Shown: positions 41,860 to 52,810 of the stretch, in pieces
Numbering within the stretch: the stretch's first letter is position 1
Layout: every line of letters begins with the position of its first letter
Origin: Mycolicibacterium moriokaense
Lineage (GTDB): Bacteria > Actinomycetota > Actinomycetes > Mycobacteriales > Mycobacteriaceae
DNA: 64,000 bases
Reading direction: 5' to 3'
NCBI RefSeq assembly: GCF_010726085.1
Contig: NZ_AP022560.1
Span: 3,348,001-3,412,000 of the forward strand
Translations under genes and position numbers: made by a program
The notes under the pieces: generated by a model
Seen by the model: the letters and a program-made list of their open reading frames with translations, nothing else
Databases searched by the model: none
Told to the model about the DNA's origin: nothing

Positions 41860-41905
41860 GTAACGCCATGGCGCGATTCGGGGGCAAATCGCGCCACGGC
41901 GTTAC
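41860..41905. repeat. 46-base palindromic intergenic element, copy 2 (probable lon terminator)
   Basis: Two 19-base arms (41860-41878 beginning GTAACGCCATGGCGCGATT, and 41887-41905) pair with a single mismatch around an eight-base loop. It starts eight bases after the lon stop. No U-tract follows on the lon strand, as in many mycobacterial hairpin terminators. Same length and related sequence to the element at 12289-12334. Confidence 0.7.
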
Positions 41906-41913
41906 ATGCGGTG

Positions 41914-44235
<2,322 letters not shown>

Positions 44236-44247
44236 GAATCCTCCAAA

Positions 44248-44268
44248 GTTCAGTCAGATGGACTCAAC
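44248..44268. promoter_or_regulatory. HAIR-like operator (HspR-associated inverted repeat) before lon
   Basis: On the plus strand: GTTCAGT, seven bases, ACTCAAC. Consensus HAIR is CTTGAGT-N7-ACTCAAG; 11 of 14 fixed positions agree. It lies 13 bases upstream of the lon ATG. lon is part of the HspR regulon in Streptomyces, so heat-shock control by HspR is plausible. Confidence 0.6.
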
Positions 44269-44310
44269 CTTGGACAGCCTCACTTTGTTCCCGCGCGGGG
44301 CCCTTCCCGG

Positions 44311-44361
44311 CGATTTGTGTGCGTTGAGGAGCGCTGAGTGCAACAGAGCGCACACAAATCG
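44311..44361. repeat. Perfect 13-base inverted repeat with 25-base centre
   Basis: CGATTTGTGTGCG at 44311-44323 and its exact complement CGCACACAAATCG at 44349-44361. An inner TTG/CAA pair continues the symmetry. Located between the antigen-85 terminator and the lon promoter. It could form a long hairpin or bind a regulator; nothing known fits. Confidence 0.7.
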
Positions 44362-44370
44362 CGGAAATGA

Positions 44371-44409
44371 CAGGGAGCCTGCCGTTCGGGGGGTACGGCA
44401 GGCTCCCTG
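44371..44409 (-). terminator. Hairpin terminator of the antigen 85 gene
   Basis: Fifteen-base perfect arms (44371-44385 CAGGGAGCCTGCCGT; 44395-44409) with a nine-base loop, 13 bases past the stop of the mycolyltransferase gene. Only a weak T-containing tail (TCATTTCC) follows on that strand. Confidence 0.8.
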
Positions 44410-44422
44410 GTTGTGGGTGGAA

Positions 44423-45523
<1,101 letters not shown>

Positions 45524-45633
45524 TCAACACTCGGTTGCGATATCGCGGTTGGCTAACGATTCCGACTCGGCGAGGACTCACCGAGCGCCGATCTCAGGTG
45601 TGACCAGTGTGAATGGAGTGAAACGCCGCACAC

Positions 45634-45732
45634 CTACGGCACGCGTGGAACGAGACGGTGCAGCTGCGTCACGTGCCGTGGGGTGAGCTCGTCGAGCGAG
45701 GTCACGCCGAGCAGCCGCATGGTGCGGCTGAC
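45634..45732 (-). pseudogene. Detached 3' end of lldD after the premature stop
   Basis: Thirty-two codons in the same frame as lldD plus a terminal TAG. They encode the expected C-terminal helix ([20 protein letters not shown]). No frameshift is needed, so a single base change from a sense codon such as GAG to TAG explains it. Confidence 0.85.
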
Positions 45733-46866
45733 CTAGCCAGACAGGATCTCGATCGCGCGATCCACGCCCGCCTCGCCGCCGGCCATCAACCCGTACAGAT
45801 AGGCCCGGCCGACCAGCGTGAACCGTGCCCCCATCGCGACCGCGGCGACGACGTCCGCCCCGGACATGATCCCGGTGTCCAGCAAAACCTCGGTGTCGCG
45901 GCCAACCTCGCGGGCGACACTCGGCAACAGGTGGAACGGCACCGGCGCGCGGTCGAGCTGTCGGCCGCCGTGATTGGACAACACGATGCCGTCGACGCCG
46001 AGGTCCACCACCGACTTCGCGTCCTCGAGCGTCTGAATTCCCTTGACCACGAGTTTGTTCGGCCACTGCGTCTTGATCCAGGCCAAGTCCTCGAACGTCA
46101 CGGTCGGGTCGAACATGGTGTCCAGATACTGGGCGACGGTGCCGGGCCACCGGTCCAGCGAGGCGAACGACAACGGTTCGGTGGTCAGCAGGTCGAACCA
46201 CCAGCCGGGGTGGGGGACCGCGTCCAGCACCGTGCGCAGCGTCAACGCCGGCGGTATCGACATGCCGTTGCGGGTGTCACGCAGCCGGGCGCCCGCGACG
46301 GGCACGTCGACCGTGACCAGCAGCGTGTCGAACCCCGCTGCGGCGGCGCGCCCCACCAGAGCCATCGACCGGTCCCGGTCCTTCCACATGTACAGCTGAA
46401 ACCAGTTGCGCCCATGAGGGTTTGCGGCCTTGACGTCTTCGATGGACGTCGTTCCGAGAGTGGACAGCGAGAACGGGATGCCCGCGCGGGCGGCGGCGTG
46501 GGCGCCGGCGATCTCACCCTCGGTCTGCATCAGCCGGGTGAAACCCGTCGGAGCGATCCCGAATGGCAGGGCGGCCCGGTCGCCGAGCACGGTGGCTCCG
46601 GTGTCGACCTTCGCGACATCGCGCAGGATGGTCGGATGGAACTCGATGTCGCGGAACGCCTGCCGCGCGCGGGCCAGCGACAGTTCCTCTTCAGCGGCCC
46701 CGTCGGTGTAGTCGAACGCCGCCTTGGGTGTGCGGCGTTTGGCGATGCGACGCAGATCCTCGATCGTCAGCGCGCTCTCGAGACGGCGGCGGGTGAGGTT
46801 CAGGCGCGGCTTGCGGAACTGCAGCAGCGGGGCGAGTTCCTGTGGTCGCGGTAGACGGCGCTTCAT
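45733..46866 (-). CDS. lldD: FMN-dependent L-lactate dehydrogenase (LldD2 type), C-terminus cut by an in-frame TAG
   Basis: 377 residues from ATG 46866 ([17 protein letters not shown]). Oxidises L-lactate to pyruvate with FMN at the membrane. [76 protein letters not shown] (catalytic His) and [23 protein letters not shown] are all present. At 45733-45735 a TAG interrupts the gene, and the same frame then continues for 32 family-like codons ([20 protein letters not shown]...) to a second TAG at 45634-45636. Full length would be about 410, like Rv1872c. Active-site residues precede the stop, so a shortened enzyme may still form. Confidence 0.88.
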   Translation of the reverse strand: MKRRLPRPQELAPLLQFRKPRLNLTRRRLESALTIEDLRRIAKRRTPKAAFDYTDGAAEEELSLARARQAFRDIEFHPTILRDVAKVDTGATVLGDRAALPFGIAPTGFTRLMQTEGEIAGAHAAARAGIPFSLSTLGTTSIEDVKAANPHGRNWFQLYMWKDRDRSMALVGRAAAAGFDTLLVTVDVPVAGARLRDTRNGMSIPPALTLRTVLDAVPHPGWWFDLLTTEPLSFASLDRWPGTVAQYLDTMFDPTVTFEDLAWIKTQWPNKLVVKGIQTLEDAKSVVDLGVDGIVLSNHGGRQLDRAPVPFHLLPSVAREVGRDTEVLLDTGIMSGADVVAAVAMGARFTLVGRAYLYGLMAGGEAGVDRAIEILSG

Positions 46867-46880
46867 CGGCCACGTTCGAC

Positions 46881-46907
46881 GATAGTCATTGAAAGACAAA
46901 GACTATC
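46881..46907. promoter_or_regulatory. Inverted repeat GATAGTC-N13-GACTATC between lldD and the DUF1810 gene
   Basis: Perfect seven-base arms at 46881-46887 and 46901-46907 in the 66-base divergent intergenic space. Likely operator for lldD and/or its neighbour; it does not fit the LldR/GntR consensus well. Confidence 0.5.
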
Positions 46908-46932
46908 TTGCCAGACTGGCCTCCGAGGGGCA

Positions 46933-47385
46933 GTGGACAAATTGTCGGCATCCGATCGTGACGATCCATTCGATCTTCGACGCTTCGTCGAAGCGCAGGA
47001 TCGCGTCTACGACACGGTGCTCGACGAGTTGCGCAGCGGCCGCAAACGCAGCCACTGGATCTGGTTCATCTTTCCTCAGTTGCGGTCGCTCGGCCGCAGC
47101 GCGACTGCGCACCGCTACGGGATCAGGTCGCTGGCGGAGGCCAAGGCCTACCTCGACCACGCCGTGCTCGGCCCGCGGCTGCGGGAATGCGCCCGGGTGG
47201 TCGCCGGGATCCAGGGCACGTCGGCCTCCGAGATCTTCGGCTGGCCCGACGATCTCAAGGTGCGTTCGTCGATGACGCTCTTCGCCCGGGCCACCAGCGA
47301 CAACGCCGACTTCCGTGCCGTTCTGGATCGGTTGTACGACGGTGTCGAGGACCAGCTCACGGTCGAGGAGTTGGCGCGAGGATGA
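46933..47385 (+). CDS. DUF1810 family protein
   Basis: 150 residues from GTG 46933. FDLRRFVEAQDRVYDTVLDELRSGRKRSHWIWFIFPQL, AHRYGIRSLAEAKAYLDHAVLGPRLREC and FGWPDDLKVRSSMTLFA are the family blocks; calpastatin-like name but no proven function. Corresponds to Rv1873. Diverges from lldD and overlaps the converging glycosidase by 29 bases at its 3' end. Confidence 0.9.
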   Translation: MDKLSASDRDDPFDLRRFVEAQDRVYDTVLDELRSGRKRSHWIWFIFPQLRSLGRSATAHRYGIRSLAEAKAYLDHAVLGPRLRECARVVAGIQGTSASEIFGWPDDLKVRSSMTLFARATSDNADFRAVLDRLYDGVEDQLTVEELARG

Positions 47386-48679
47386 GCCAGCCGTGCGGCT
47401 CCACCTGCACGGATGCGACGACGTCCTCCGGCGGCGCCCCCGACCCGGCAAGGATCGTGCCCTGGTCGAAACCGAGGTCGGGTAGCGAGACCGATAGCGG
47501 TTCATCGTCGATGTTGAGCGCCACCACCAGCGTGTCGGCGCCGTCACGGGTTTCATAGATGTAGCTGCGATTGGTGACTTTCAGCGGCGACGTGCGTGCC
47601 GTATGCAGCCAGGGGTGTCGCCTACGCAATCCGATCAGATGCTGATGCAGTCGGAACTCGTCGCGCCCGAGCACGTCGGCACCGCTTGGCGGAGAACCGA
47701 ATTCGGGTCGCACAGCGTCGTCACCACCGAAACGTTCCTCCTTGACACCGCGGTAGGCGAACTCGTCACCGGCATAGATACTCGGGGTTCCGCCGGTGGT
47801 CAGCAGGATGACCACCGCGTGTTCGACGTGTTTGGTGTTGTCGAGCCGACTGGCGATCCGGGTGACGTCGTGATTCCCGATGAACGTCATCGGCACGAAC
47901 GTATCGAGAAACTCGTTGTGCCGCACCAGCGCCCAGTCGAGTTCGTGGAAGTTGCCGTCGTTGAGGCCGCTCCAGATCGCCTTCCACAGTTCGTACTGGG
48001 TCACGGAGTCGAATCCGCCGTCCCGCACCCGCGCCGAATAGTCGCCGTGGATCACCTCCGCGACGAACCACGCGTCGGGGTACGCCGAGCGGACGCGGGG
48101 GAGCACCTGCGCCCAGAACCGGTCGGGGACCGCGTAGGCGGCGTCGAGGCGCCAGCCGTCGGCGCCGCGGGCCAGCCAGTGCGTCATGACGTCGACGGTG
48201 TAGTCGATCACCTCGGGGTTGTCGTGATCGAGGGCGATCAGGCCCTCGTGCCCCTCGAAGGTGTCGAACTCAGAACCGTTGCCGCGCTTGCGAAACCACG
48301 AGGTATTTGCGAAGTCGATGCCCACATGGTTGAACACGCCGTCGAGCAGCACACGCACTCCCCGCCCGTGTGCCTCCGCGATCAGATGGTCGAAGTCAGC
48401 GTCGTCCCCGAGTCGGGGATCGATCCGATAGTGATCGGTGGTGTCGTAGCCGTGGGTGCGCGACGCGAAGACGGGCCCGAGCGCGAGGCCCGATGTACCG
48501 AGTTCGATGGCGTGGTCGAGCCATTCGACGATGCGCCGCAGTCGGTGCTCATCAGCGGTCGGGGGTGCGTCCGCCGGGTACGCGCCGACGAAGCCCAGGG
48601 GATAGACCTGCCACCAGATCACGTGCTCGACCCATGCGGGTTCGGTCGTGGATGAGCGCTTGCGCGAAGACCCTGTCAC
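47357..48679 (-). CDS. GH13 alpha-amylase-family glycosidase
   Basis: 440 residues from GTG 48679, coupled to the upstream deaminase stop (GTGA); the frame's longer N-terminal reading is shadow. GH13 regions: LLDGVFNHVG (region I), DGWRLDAAYAVP (nucleophile Asp), VAEVIHGDY (acid/base Glu) and FIGNHDVTRI (stabilising Asp). Small C-terminal beta domain. No signal peptide, so it should act on cytosolic alpha-glucans or maltodextrin-type substrates. Exact specificity not readable. Confidence 0.9.
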   Translation of the reverse strand: MTGSSRKRSSTTEPAWVEHVIWWQVYPLGFVGAYPADAPPTADEHRLRRIVEWLDHAIELGTSGLALGPVFASRTHGYDTTDHYRIDPRLGDDADFDHLIAEAHGRGVRVLLDGVFNHVGIDFANTSWFRKRGNGSEFDTFEGHEGLIALDHDNPEVIDYTVDVMTHWLARGADGWRLDAAYAVPDRFWAQVLPRVRSAYPDAWFVAEVIHGDYSARVRDGGFDSVTQYELWKAIWSGLNDGNFHELDWALVRHNEFLDTFVPMTFIGNHDVTRIASRLDNTKHVEHAVVILLTTGGTPSIYAGDEFAYRGVKEERFGGDDAVRPEFGSPPSGADVLGRDEFRLHQHLIGLRRRHPWLHTARTSPLKVTNRSYIYETRDGADTLVVALNIDDEPLSVSLPDLGFDQGTILAGSGAPPEDVVASVQVEPHGWLILAPTPRP

Positions 48680-49155
48680 CGTCGGAACTTCGATTCGTAG
48701 AGCGAGCGCATCGTCTCGGCGTATTGCAGTGCCGGGCCGTCGACTACTGCGCGGGGCGCGATCGTCGTGATCGGAAGTGGGGCCACCGGGGGTGGGGGTA
48801 CGCCCCATTCGGACAGCCATTGCGTCAGTTGCTCCGACGACGCCGCGTAGACGATGCGACCGAGGCCCACCCAGGCGTGCGCCGCCGCACACATCGGACA
48901 GTGCTCTCCCGAGGTGTACACGGTCGCGGCGGCCCGCTGAACCGGGATCAGGTGCTCGGCGGCCCAGCGTGCGATGGCGAACTCCGGATGCTGGGTGGCA
49001 TCGCCGCCCTTCACCCGGTTGCGGTCCTCGAAACGCACCTCACCGTCGGCGTCGACGAGGATCGAACCGAACGGCTCATCACCGTCCTCGAGGGCTTCAC
49101 GTGCGAGATCGATACAACGGCTTAGGCGTTCAAGATCATCGTCGTTGATGGCCAC
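48676..49155 (-). CDS. CMP/dCMP-type zinc nucleoside deaminase
   Basis: 159 residues. Zinc site: HPEFAIARWA (His with the catalytic Glu; the common HAE is HPE here) and SGEHCPMCAAAHAWVG (PCxxC-type, though with H before C-P). GDEPFGSILVDADGEV is the substrate loop of guanine/tRNA-adenosine deaminase relatives. May deaminate guanine or another purine/pyrimidine. Operonic with the GH13 gene with no obvious metabolic link. Confidence 0.85.
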   Translation of the reverse strand: MAINDDDLERLSRCIDLAREALEDGDEPFGSILVDADGEVRFEDRNRVKGGDATQHPEFAIARWAAEHLIPVQRAAATVYTSGEHCPMCAAAHAWVGLGRIVYAASSEQLTQWLSEWGVPPPPVAPLPITTIAPRAVVDGPALQYAETMRSLYESKFRR

Positions 49156-49191
49156 AACCGATGAGTCTACGGACCCCGGGCCTCTCAGCGG

Positions 49192-50874
49192 TCAGGCTAC
49201 TGCCAACCGGCACGCGCACGACGCCTTGATCGGTACATCGGCGCGGGCCATCATCAGGTCGAGTTGCTGGCCGATGATCGCGGCTTCGGCGGTACGCCCG
49301 AGGCGCTGCAGGCATTCGTGATAGCCGTGCAGGCTCCACACATTGCCCGGATGCTGACACGGCCGGGCCAGGGTGGGATCGAGTCCGAGGTCCGCGGCGT
49401 ACACCGCGGCGGCCTCCTCGACGCGGCCCTGCTCGAGCAGCAGCGCTCCGTAGGCATGCCTGGTCGGCTGCATCCAGCCCCACGGCTCGTCGTACGGAAG
49501 TGAGTCGTCGAGCTCGATGGCCCGCCTGAGATGGGCGAATACCTCCTCGAATCGTCCTTCGCGGTAGGCGATTTCGCCGTCCAGCATCTCGGCGGCGACC
49601 GCCAGGATGTCCCGCGCGGTGTTGTTGAACAGGTACCGGCTCTCCGGGATGCGCTTGTACGCTGTGGAAAACGCCTCTCGCTCGGCATGCGCCTGGGCCA
49701 GCTGGCCCTTCGCGGCGTGTGCGACGCCCCGGCCGTAGTGGATTGTGGCGGTGGTGCTGCAGTACAGCTCCTGGTCGTCCGGCAACGGCTCCGCGATCAG
49801 GTCATCCCACCGTCCGAACCGGATGAGCACGTGAGTCCGCAACGGGACGAACGCTTCCAGCCAGTCGGCCATCGGAGGTGACTCGATTGTCAACAGTTCG
49901 GGTGTGAGTTGTCCGGCGAGCTCGTCCGCGGCCTCCAGGGCGATTCGCGAATTGCCTTCGAACATGGCGGAGTACACCACGAAGTGCAGGTTGTGCGCGC
50001 GGTAGAGTGAGTAGAAGTTCAGCGGACCCTCGTGCTCGACGAACCGCCGATCCACCTGCGCCGCTGCGAGATTGGCCACCACCGAATCGCGGTAGTTACC
50101 GCACAGCACGTCGATGTGACTGGGCATGTGCCGCAGGTGTCCGGCATCGGGAACCAGGTCGCGTAGCAGGTCGGCGGCGGGCAGCGCTTCCTGCGGGCTG
50201 GCCGACATCTCCATCGTGTGGAGGTAGAGGTGCAGGATTCCCGGATGTGCGCGGCCCTCGGGGGTGGCCAGGGCGGCGTCGAGGATGCGCTTGGCCTCGA
50301 CGACCCGCGAGCCGGGGGCCGGCTCACCGGTGCTGGTGTCCCACAACGCCCATGCCGTCACATTGACCAGCCCGTCCGCGGCCAGTGCCTGCACGTCGAT
50401 GTCGTCCGGATAGGCCTCCGCCAACGCGGCCATCGCGTCGGCGTAGGCGGCGCTGCCGGCCTGCAGGGCCTCGGCGTCATTCGGATCGTCGGTCGGGAAG
50501 CGGGTGTGCAGCGCCTCGATCAACCCCCGCTCGACCGGCGATGCGCGCCCCGTCGTGGCCAGCTTCAGCTCCATCCGTGCGCGGGCCAGGGCGGCGCCGA
50601 GATCGACGGGATCGAATGCCTCCCAAGCCTTGTTGTAGTTCGGCCCGATCGCGTACGCCACGCCCCACCGCGCGATCGCGAGGTCGGGGTCGAGTTCGAG
50701 CGCGCGATCGAAGCAGCGGATGGCTTCTTCGTGATTGAACGCGTAAGACCACACGAGCCCGCGGTCACACCACACGTGTGCCTGCGGCGACGGCGACTCA
50801 ATCGGCCGGTGATAGGAGCCGAGGTCGTAGTAGGGCTCGGTTTCGCCCGCCACCGTTGGAGAGGAAACGCTCAT
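49192..50874 (-). CDS. TPR-repeat protein
   Basis: 560 residues from ATG 50874 (GTG 50883 possible). At the N-terminus HVWCDRGLVWSYAFNHEEAIRCFDRALELDPDLAIARWG is a clear tetratricopeptide unit; further helical repeats follow to the C-terminus (YGALLLEQGRVEEAAAVYAADLGLDP). HLRHMPSHIDVLCGNYRDSVVANL lies mid-protein. No signal peptide. It overlaps the upstream membrane-protein gene by 77 bases and so belongs to the TetR-controlled operon. Partner unknown. Confidence 0.8.
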   Translation of the reverse strand: MSVSSPTVAGETEPYYDLGSYHRPIESPSPQAHVWCDRGLVWSYAFNHEEAIRCFDRALELDPDLAIARWGVAYAIGPNYNKAWEAFDPVDLGAALARARMELKLATTGRASPVERGLIEALHTRFPTDDPNDAEALQAGSAAYADAMAALAEAYPDDIDVQALAADGLVNVTAWALWDTSTGEPAPGSRVVEAKRILDAALATPEGRAHPGILHLYLHTMEMSASPQEALPAADLLRDLVPDAGHLRHMPSHIDVLCGNYRDSVVANLAAAQVDRRFVEHEGPLNFYSLYRAHNLHFVVYSAMFEGNSRIALEAADELAGQLTPELLTIESPPMADWLEAFVPLRTHVLIRFGRWDDLIAEPLPDDQELYCSTTATIHYGRGVAHAAKGQLAQAHAEREAFSTAYKRIPESRYLFNNTARDILAVAAEMLDGEIAYREGRFEEVFAHLRRAIELDDSLPYDEPWGWMQPTRHAYGALLLEQGRVEEAAAVYAADLGLDPTLARPCQHPGNVWSLHGYHECLQRLGRTAEAAIIGQQLDLMMARADVPIKASCACRLAVA

Positions 50875-51871
50875 GTAAGGCACGATAATTCAACCGCGAC
50901 GCCGTGGCGAGAACTGCGAGTAGGCATCCCGCCGCACCCCAGATCGCCAGTGTCACGAGGGGCGTCTGAGCACCGTTGCCGCCGAAGTATTCGATGCTGC
51001 GCAACAGTGAGACACCAGATCCCTGGGGTACCACCGCGTTGAAGGTCGCGTAGAAGCCAGAAAGAAGCGGAAGGCCGACCGGCCCCGCGGCGGCGGCATT
51101 TCCGATCACGACGAGGAACAGCGTCAGCGCCATCGAGGGCACCGTGCCGCATGCCGCGGCGACACCGGTGATGGCGCCGCCGACAGCCATCGAATACAGC
51201 CAAAGCGCACCGAACACCTGCCAGGGATGGCCGGTGAGCGCGTGCTGCACGGCGTCGACGTACACGGTCACGCAGCCCGCCAGCAACGCCGAGTAGCCCG
51301 CGAGGGTCATCGTGCGCAATGCCAGCGTCGTCGGATTATGCACCCGTCCCATCAGGTATCCGAAGACCGTGGCTCCGACAGAGGCGCCGATCGAAATGAA
51401 GATGATGGCGTAGAACTCGACGGTGCCCGAAGGGTTTCCCGCGCTCGTCGGTGCGACGTCCTCCACCGTGGCGGACAGCCCGGCATCGGCGGCGATCGCG
51501 CGGCCGACGGTTTCGGCGGCGGTGGCGACGCTGCGTCCGCCGCCCCCGGCCACATAGATCTTCATGTCTTCTGCGGGGCCGACGGCGATCGCCGCGTCGG
51601 CCGTGCGTTCGTAAACCTGTTGGCGCGCGGCAGCGTCGTCAGTCACCGGGGTCGCCGACAAGCCCTCGTGGCCGTGGACCGCGTCGACCAACTGTTGCGG
51701 GCCTGCCACGGCGACGGTCAGGTGATGCAACGTCGGCTTGGCGAACGCGCCGGCGTAGCTCGCGATCATCGCGAGGACGAAGACGGTCAACCCGATCATC
51801 GCGAGAATCATGGTGCGGATGGCGGCGCGATCGCGCGCCGGGTGCGGAGCAGGCGCGTGATGTCTACCCAT
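50798..51871 (-). CDS. Multi-pass membrane protein with N-terminal extracellular loop (ABC-2 / DUF3533-like)
   Basis: 357 residues. One N-terminal helix (MILAMIGLTVFVLAMIASYAGAF), a ~115-residue extracytoplasmic segment, then about five to six helices (YAIIFISIGASVGATVFGYL, GALWLYSMAVGGAITGVAAACG, LFLVVIGNAAAAGPVGLPLLSG and others) with a conserved-looking PQGSGVSLLRSIEYF loop. The layout resembles YhgE/ABC-2-type exporter permeases. It overlaps the TetR stop by eight bases, which suggests a drug or lipid efflux role under TetR control. Confidence 0.75.
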   Translation of the reverse strand: MGRHHAPAPHPARDRAAIRTMILAMIGLTVFVLAMIASYAGAFAKPTLHHLTVAVAGPQQLVDAVHGHEGLSATPVTDDAAARQQVYERTADAAIAVGPAEDMKIYVAGGGGRSVATAAETVGRAIAADAGLSATVEDVAPTSAGNPSGTVEFYAIIFISIGASVGATVFGYLMGRVHNPTTLALRTMTLAGYSALLAGCVTVYVDAVQHALTGHPWQVFGALWLYSMAVGGAITGVAAACGTVPSMALTLFLVVIGNAAAAGPVGLPLLSGFYATFNAVVPQGSGVSLLRSIEYFGGNGAQTPLVTLAIWGAAGCLLAVLATASRLNYRALHERFLSNGGGRNRALLRPRLLSPAD

Positions 51872-52454
51872 GCTGAAGTCCGTTCGTAGATGTGGTCAGG
51901 CCGAGCAGCGCGTTCACGGTGTCCAGTGCCGCGCCGACGCGGTCGCTGAGATCGGTCGAATCGGGGTCTTCCATCCAGGACCGCAGTACTTCCATGAATC
52001 CGCCGACGAGGAAGCGGGTCACCGCGTCCGGGGTCAGGCTCGCGACCGTGCTGACCGCGGGCATGCCCAGCGCGGCGATCTCCTCGCATGCGGGTAGCAG
52101 TTCGGCGCGGAAGGCGGTGACGAGACGTTGAGTCACCGCACTGGGCACGACGTTGCGGTACGCCGAACGGTGCTCGGCCGCGAAGTCGAACAGTCGCAGA
52201 ATGCGGGTCCGTACGTCACCGCTGTGGTCGGCGGTCGCCGCGGCGAACGCCGTCGAGATCGCGGTGGCGACGGCGTCGTCGCGGTCGCGGAAGTGTTGGT
52301 AGAAGACCTGCCGGCTGACACCGGCGCGGGCGACGATGTCGCCGACCGTCAGTGCATCGACGGGACCGTCGTGAGCGAGCGCGAACGCCGCCTCGCGTAG
52401 GCGGGCGCGGACCCGTGCTGCGCGGGGATCGGAACTGTTGGCGCGTGCTGCCAT
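51864..52454 (-). CDS. TetR-family transcriptional regulator
   Basis: 196 residues. HTH at about residues 27-60: DALTVGDIVARAGVSRQVFYQHFRDRDDAVATAI. The C-terminal ligand domain is divergent. First gene of the operon TetR - membrane protein - TPR protein, with overlapping ends. A TTCGTAG/CTACGAA inverted repeat 18 bases upstream is the likely autoregulatory operator. Confidence 0.92.
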   Translation of the reverse strand: MAARANSSDPRAARVRARLREAAFALAHDGPVDALTVGDIVARAGVSRQVFYQHFRDRDDAVATAISTAFAAATADHSGDVRTRILRLFDFAAEHRSAYRNVVPSAVTQRLVTAFRAELLPACEEIAALGMPAVSTVASLTPDAVTRFLVGGFMEVLRSWMEDPDSTDLSDRVGAALDTVNALLGLTTSTNGLQHG

Positions 52455-52472
52455 GCCAGCAGCTTAAGACAC

Positions 52473-52494
52473 TTCGTAGACAAGTGACTACGAA
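52473..52494. promoter_or_regulatory. Candidate TetR operator
   Basis: TTCGTAG-N8-CTACGAA with perfect seven-base arms, 18 bases upstream of the TetR start codon. Spacing of the half-sites suits a TetR dimer. Confidence 0.65.
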
Positions 52495-52545
52495 AACTTC
52501 GGTTATCTATACCACGTCAGACAAAGACATGTGATGGCCGCAACG

Positions 52546-52626
52546 TCAGACCGCGAAGAGCGCGGCAGTGGAGATTGCGAGCGCAGTACCGATGACCGCG
52601 GTGACTATGACGGTGGCGGTGTCCAT
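52546..52626 (-). CDS. 26-residue hydrophobic peptide ORF
   Basis: ATG 52624-52626 to TGA 52546-52548. It starts MDTATVIVTAVIGTALAIS and is one membrane-spanning helix with no charged residue after Asp2. A GGTGGGG tract touches the ATG. It sits in the otherwise gene-free 356-base space between TetR and the lipoprotein pair. Small single-helix proteins are common in mycobacteria, but expression is unproven. Confidence 0.4.
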   Translation of the reverse strand: MDTATVIVTAVIGTALAISTAALFAV

Positions 52627-52731
52627 CCCCACCACGGTAGGAGTGCGCGGGACACCACCGAGCGGAAATCAACATCCGTGAGCCATCGCTCGCAACCGGC
52701 GCCTGCGGAACGCTTATCTCGGTTGGGTAAC

Positions 52732-52757
52732 GGACCGTCGAAATCTATTGACGGTCC
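52732..52757. promoter_or_regulatory. Inverted repeat GGACCGTC-N10-GACGGTCC before lipoprotein gene 1
   Basis: Perfect eight-base arms, 53 bases upstream of the first lipoprotein ATG. The half-site spacing of 18 bases centre to centre fits a dimeric regulator. It has no copy before the second lipoprotein gene. Confidence 0.55.
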
Positions 52758-52810
52758 TGTAGATCTATAACCGCCAGTCATGTCTGATCGTTCGGCCACG
52801 AGAGGGATTC

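Larger units (their letters stand above)
52455..52810. other. Gene-poor region between TetR and the lipoprotein genes
   Basis: Besides the TetR operator, the 26-codon ORF and the GGACCGTC inverted repeat, I see no gene. TATAAC occurs at 52766-52771, but no -35 at normal spacing. Confidence 0.6.

Noticed and set aside
52748..52771. TTGACG ... TATAAC promoter before lipoprotein 1
   Set aside because: Spacer of only 12 bases is too short for a normal sigma-70-type promoter.
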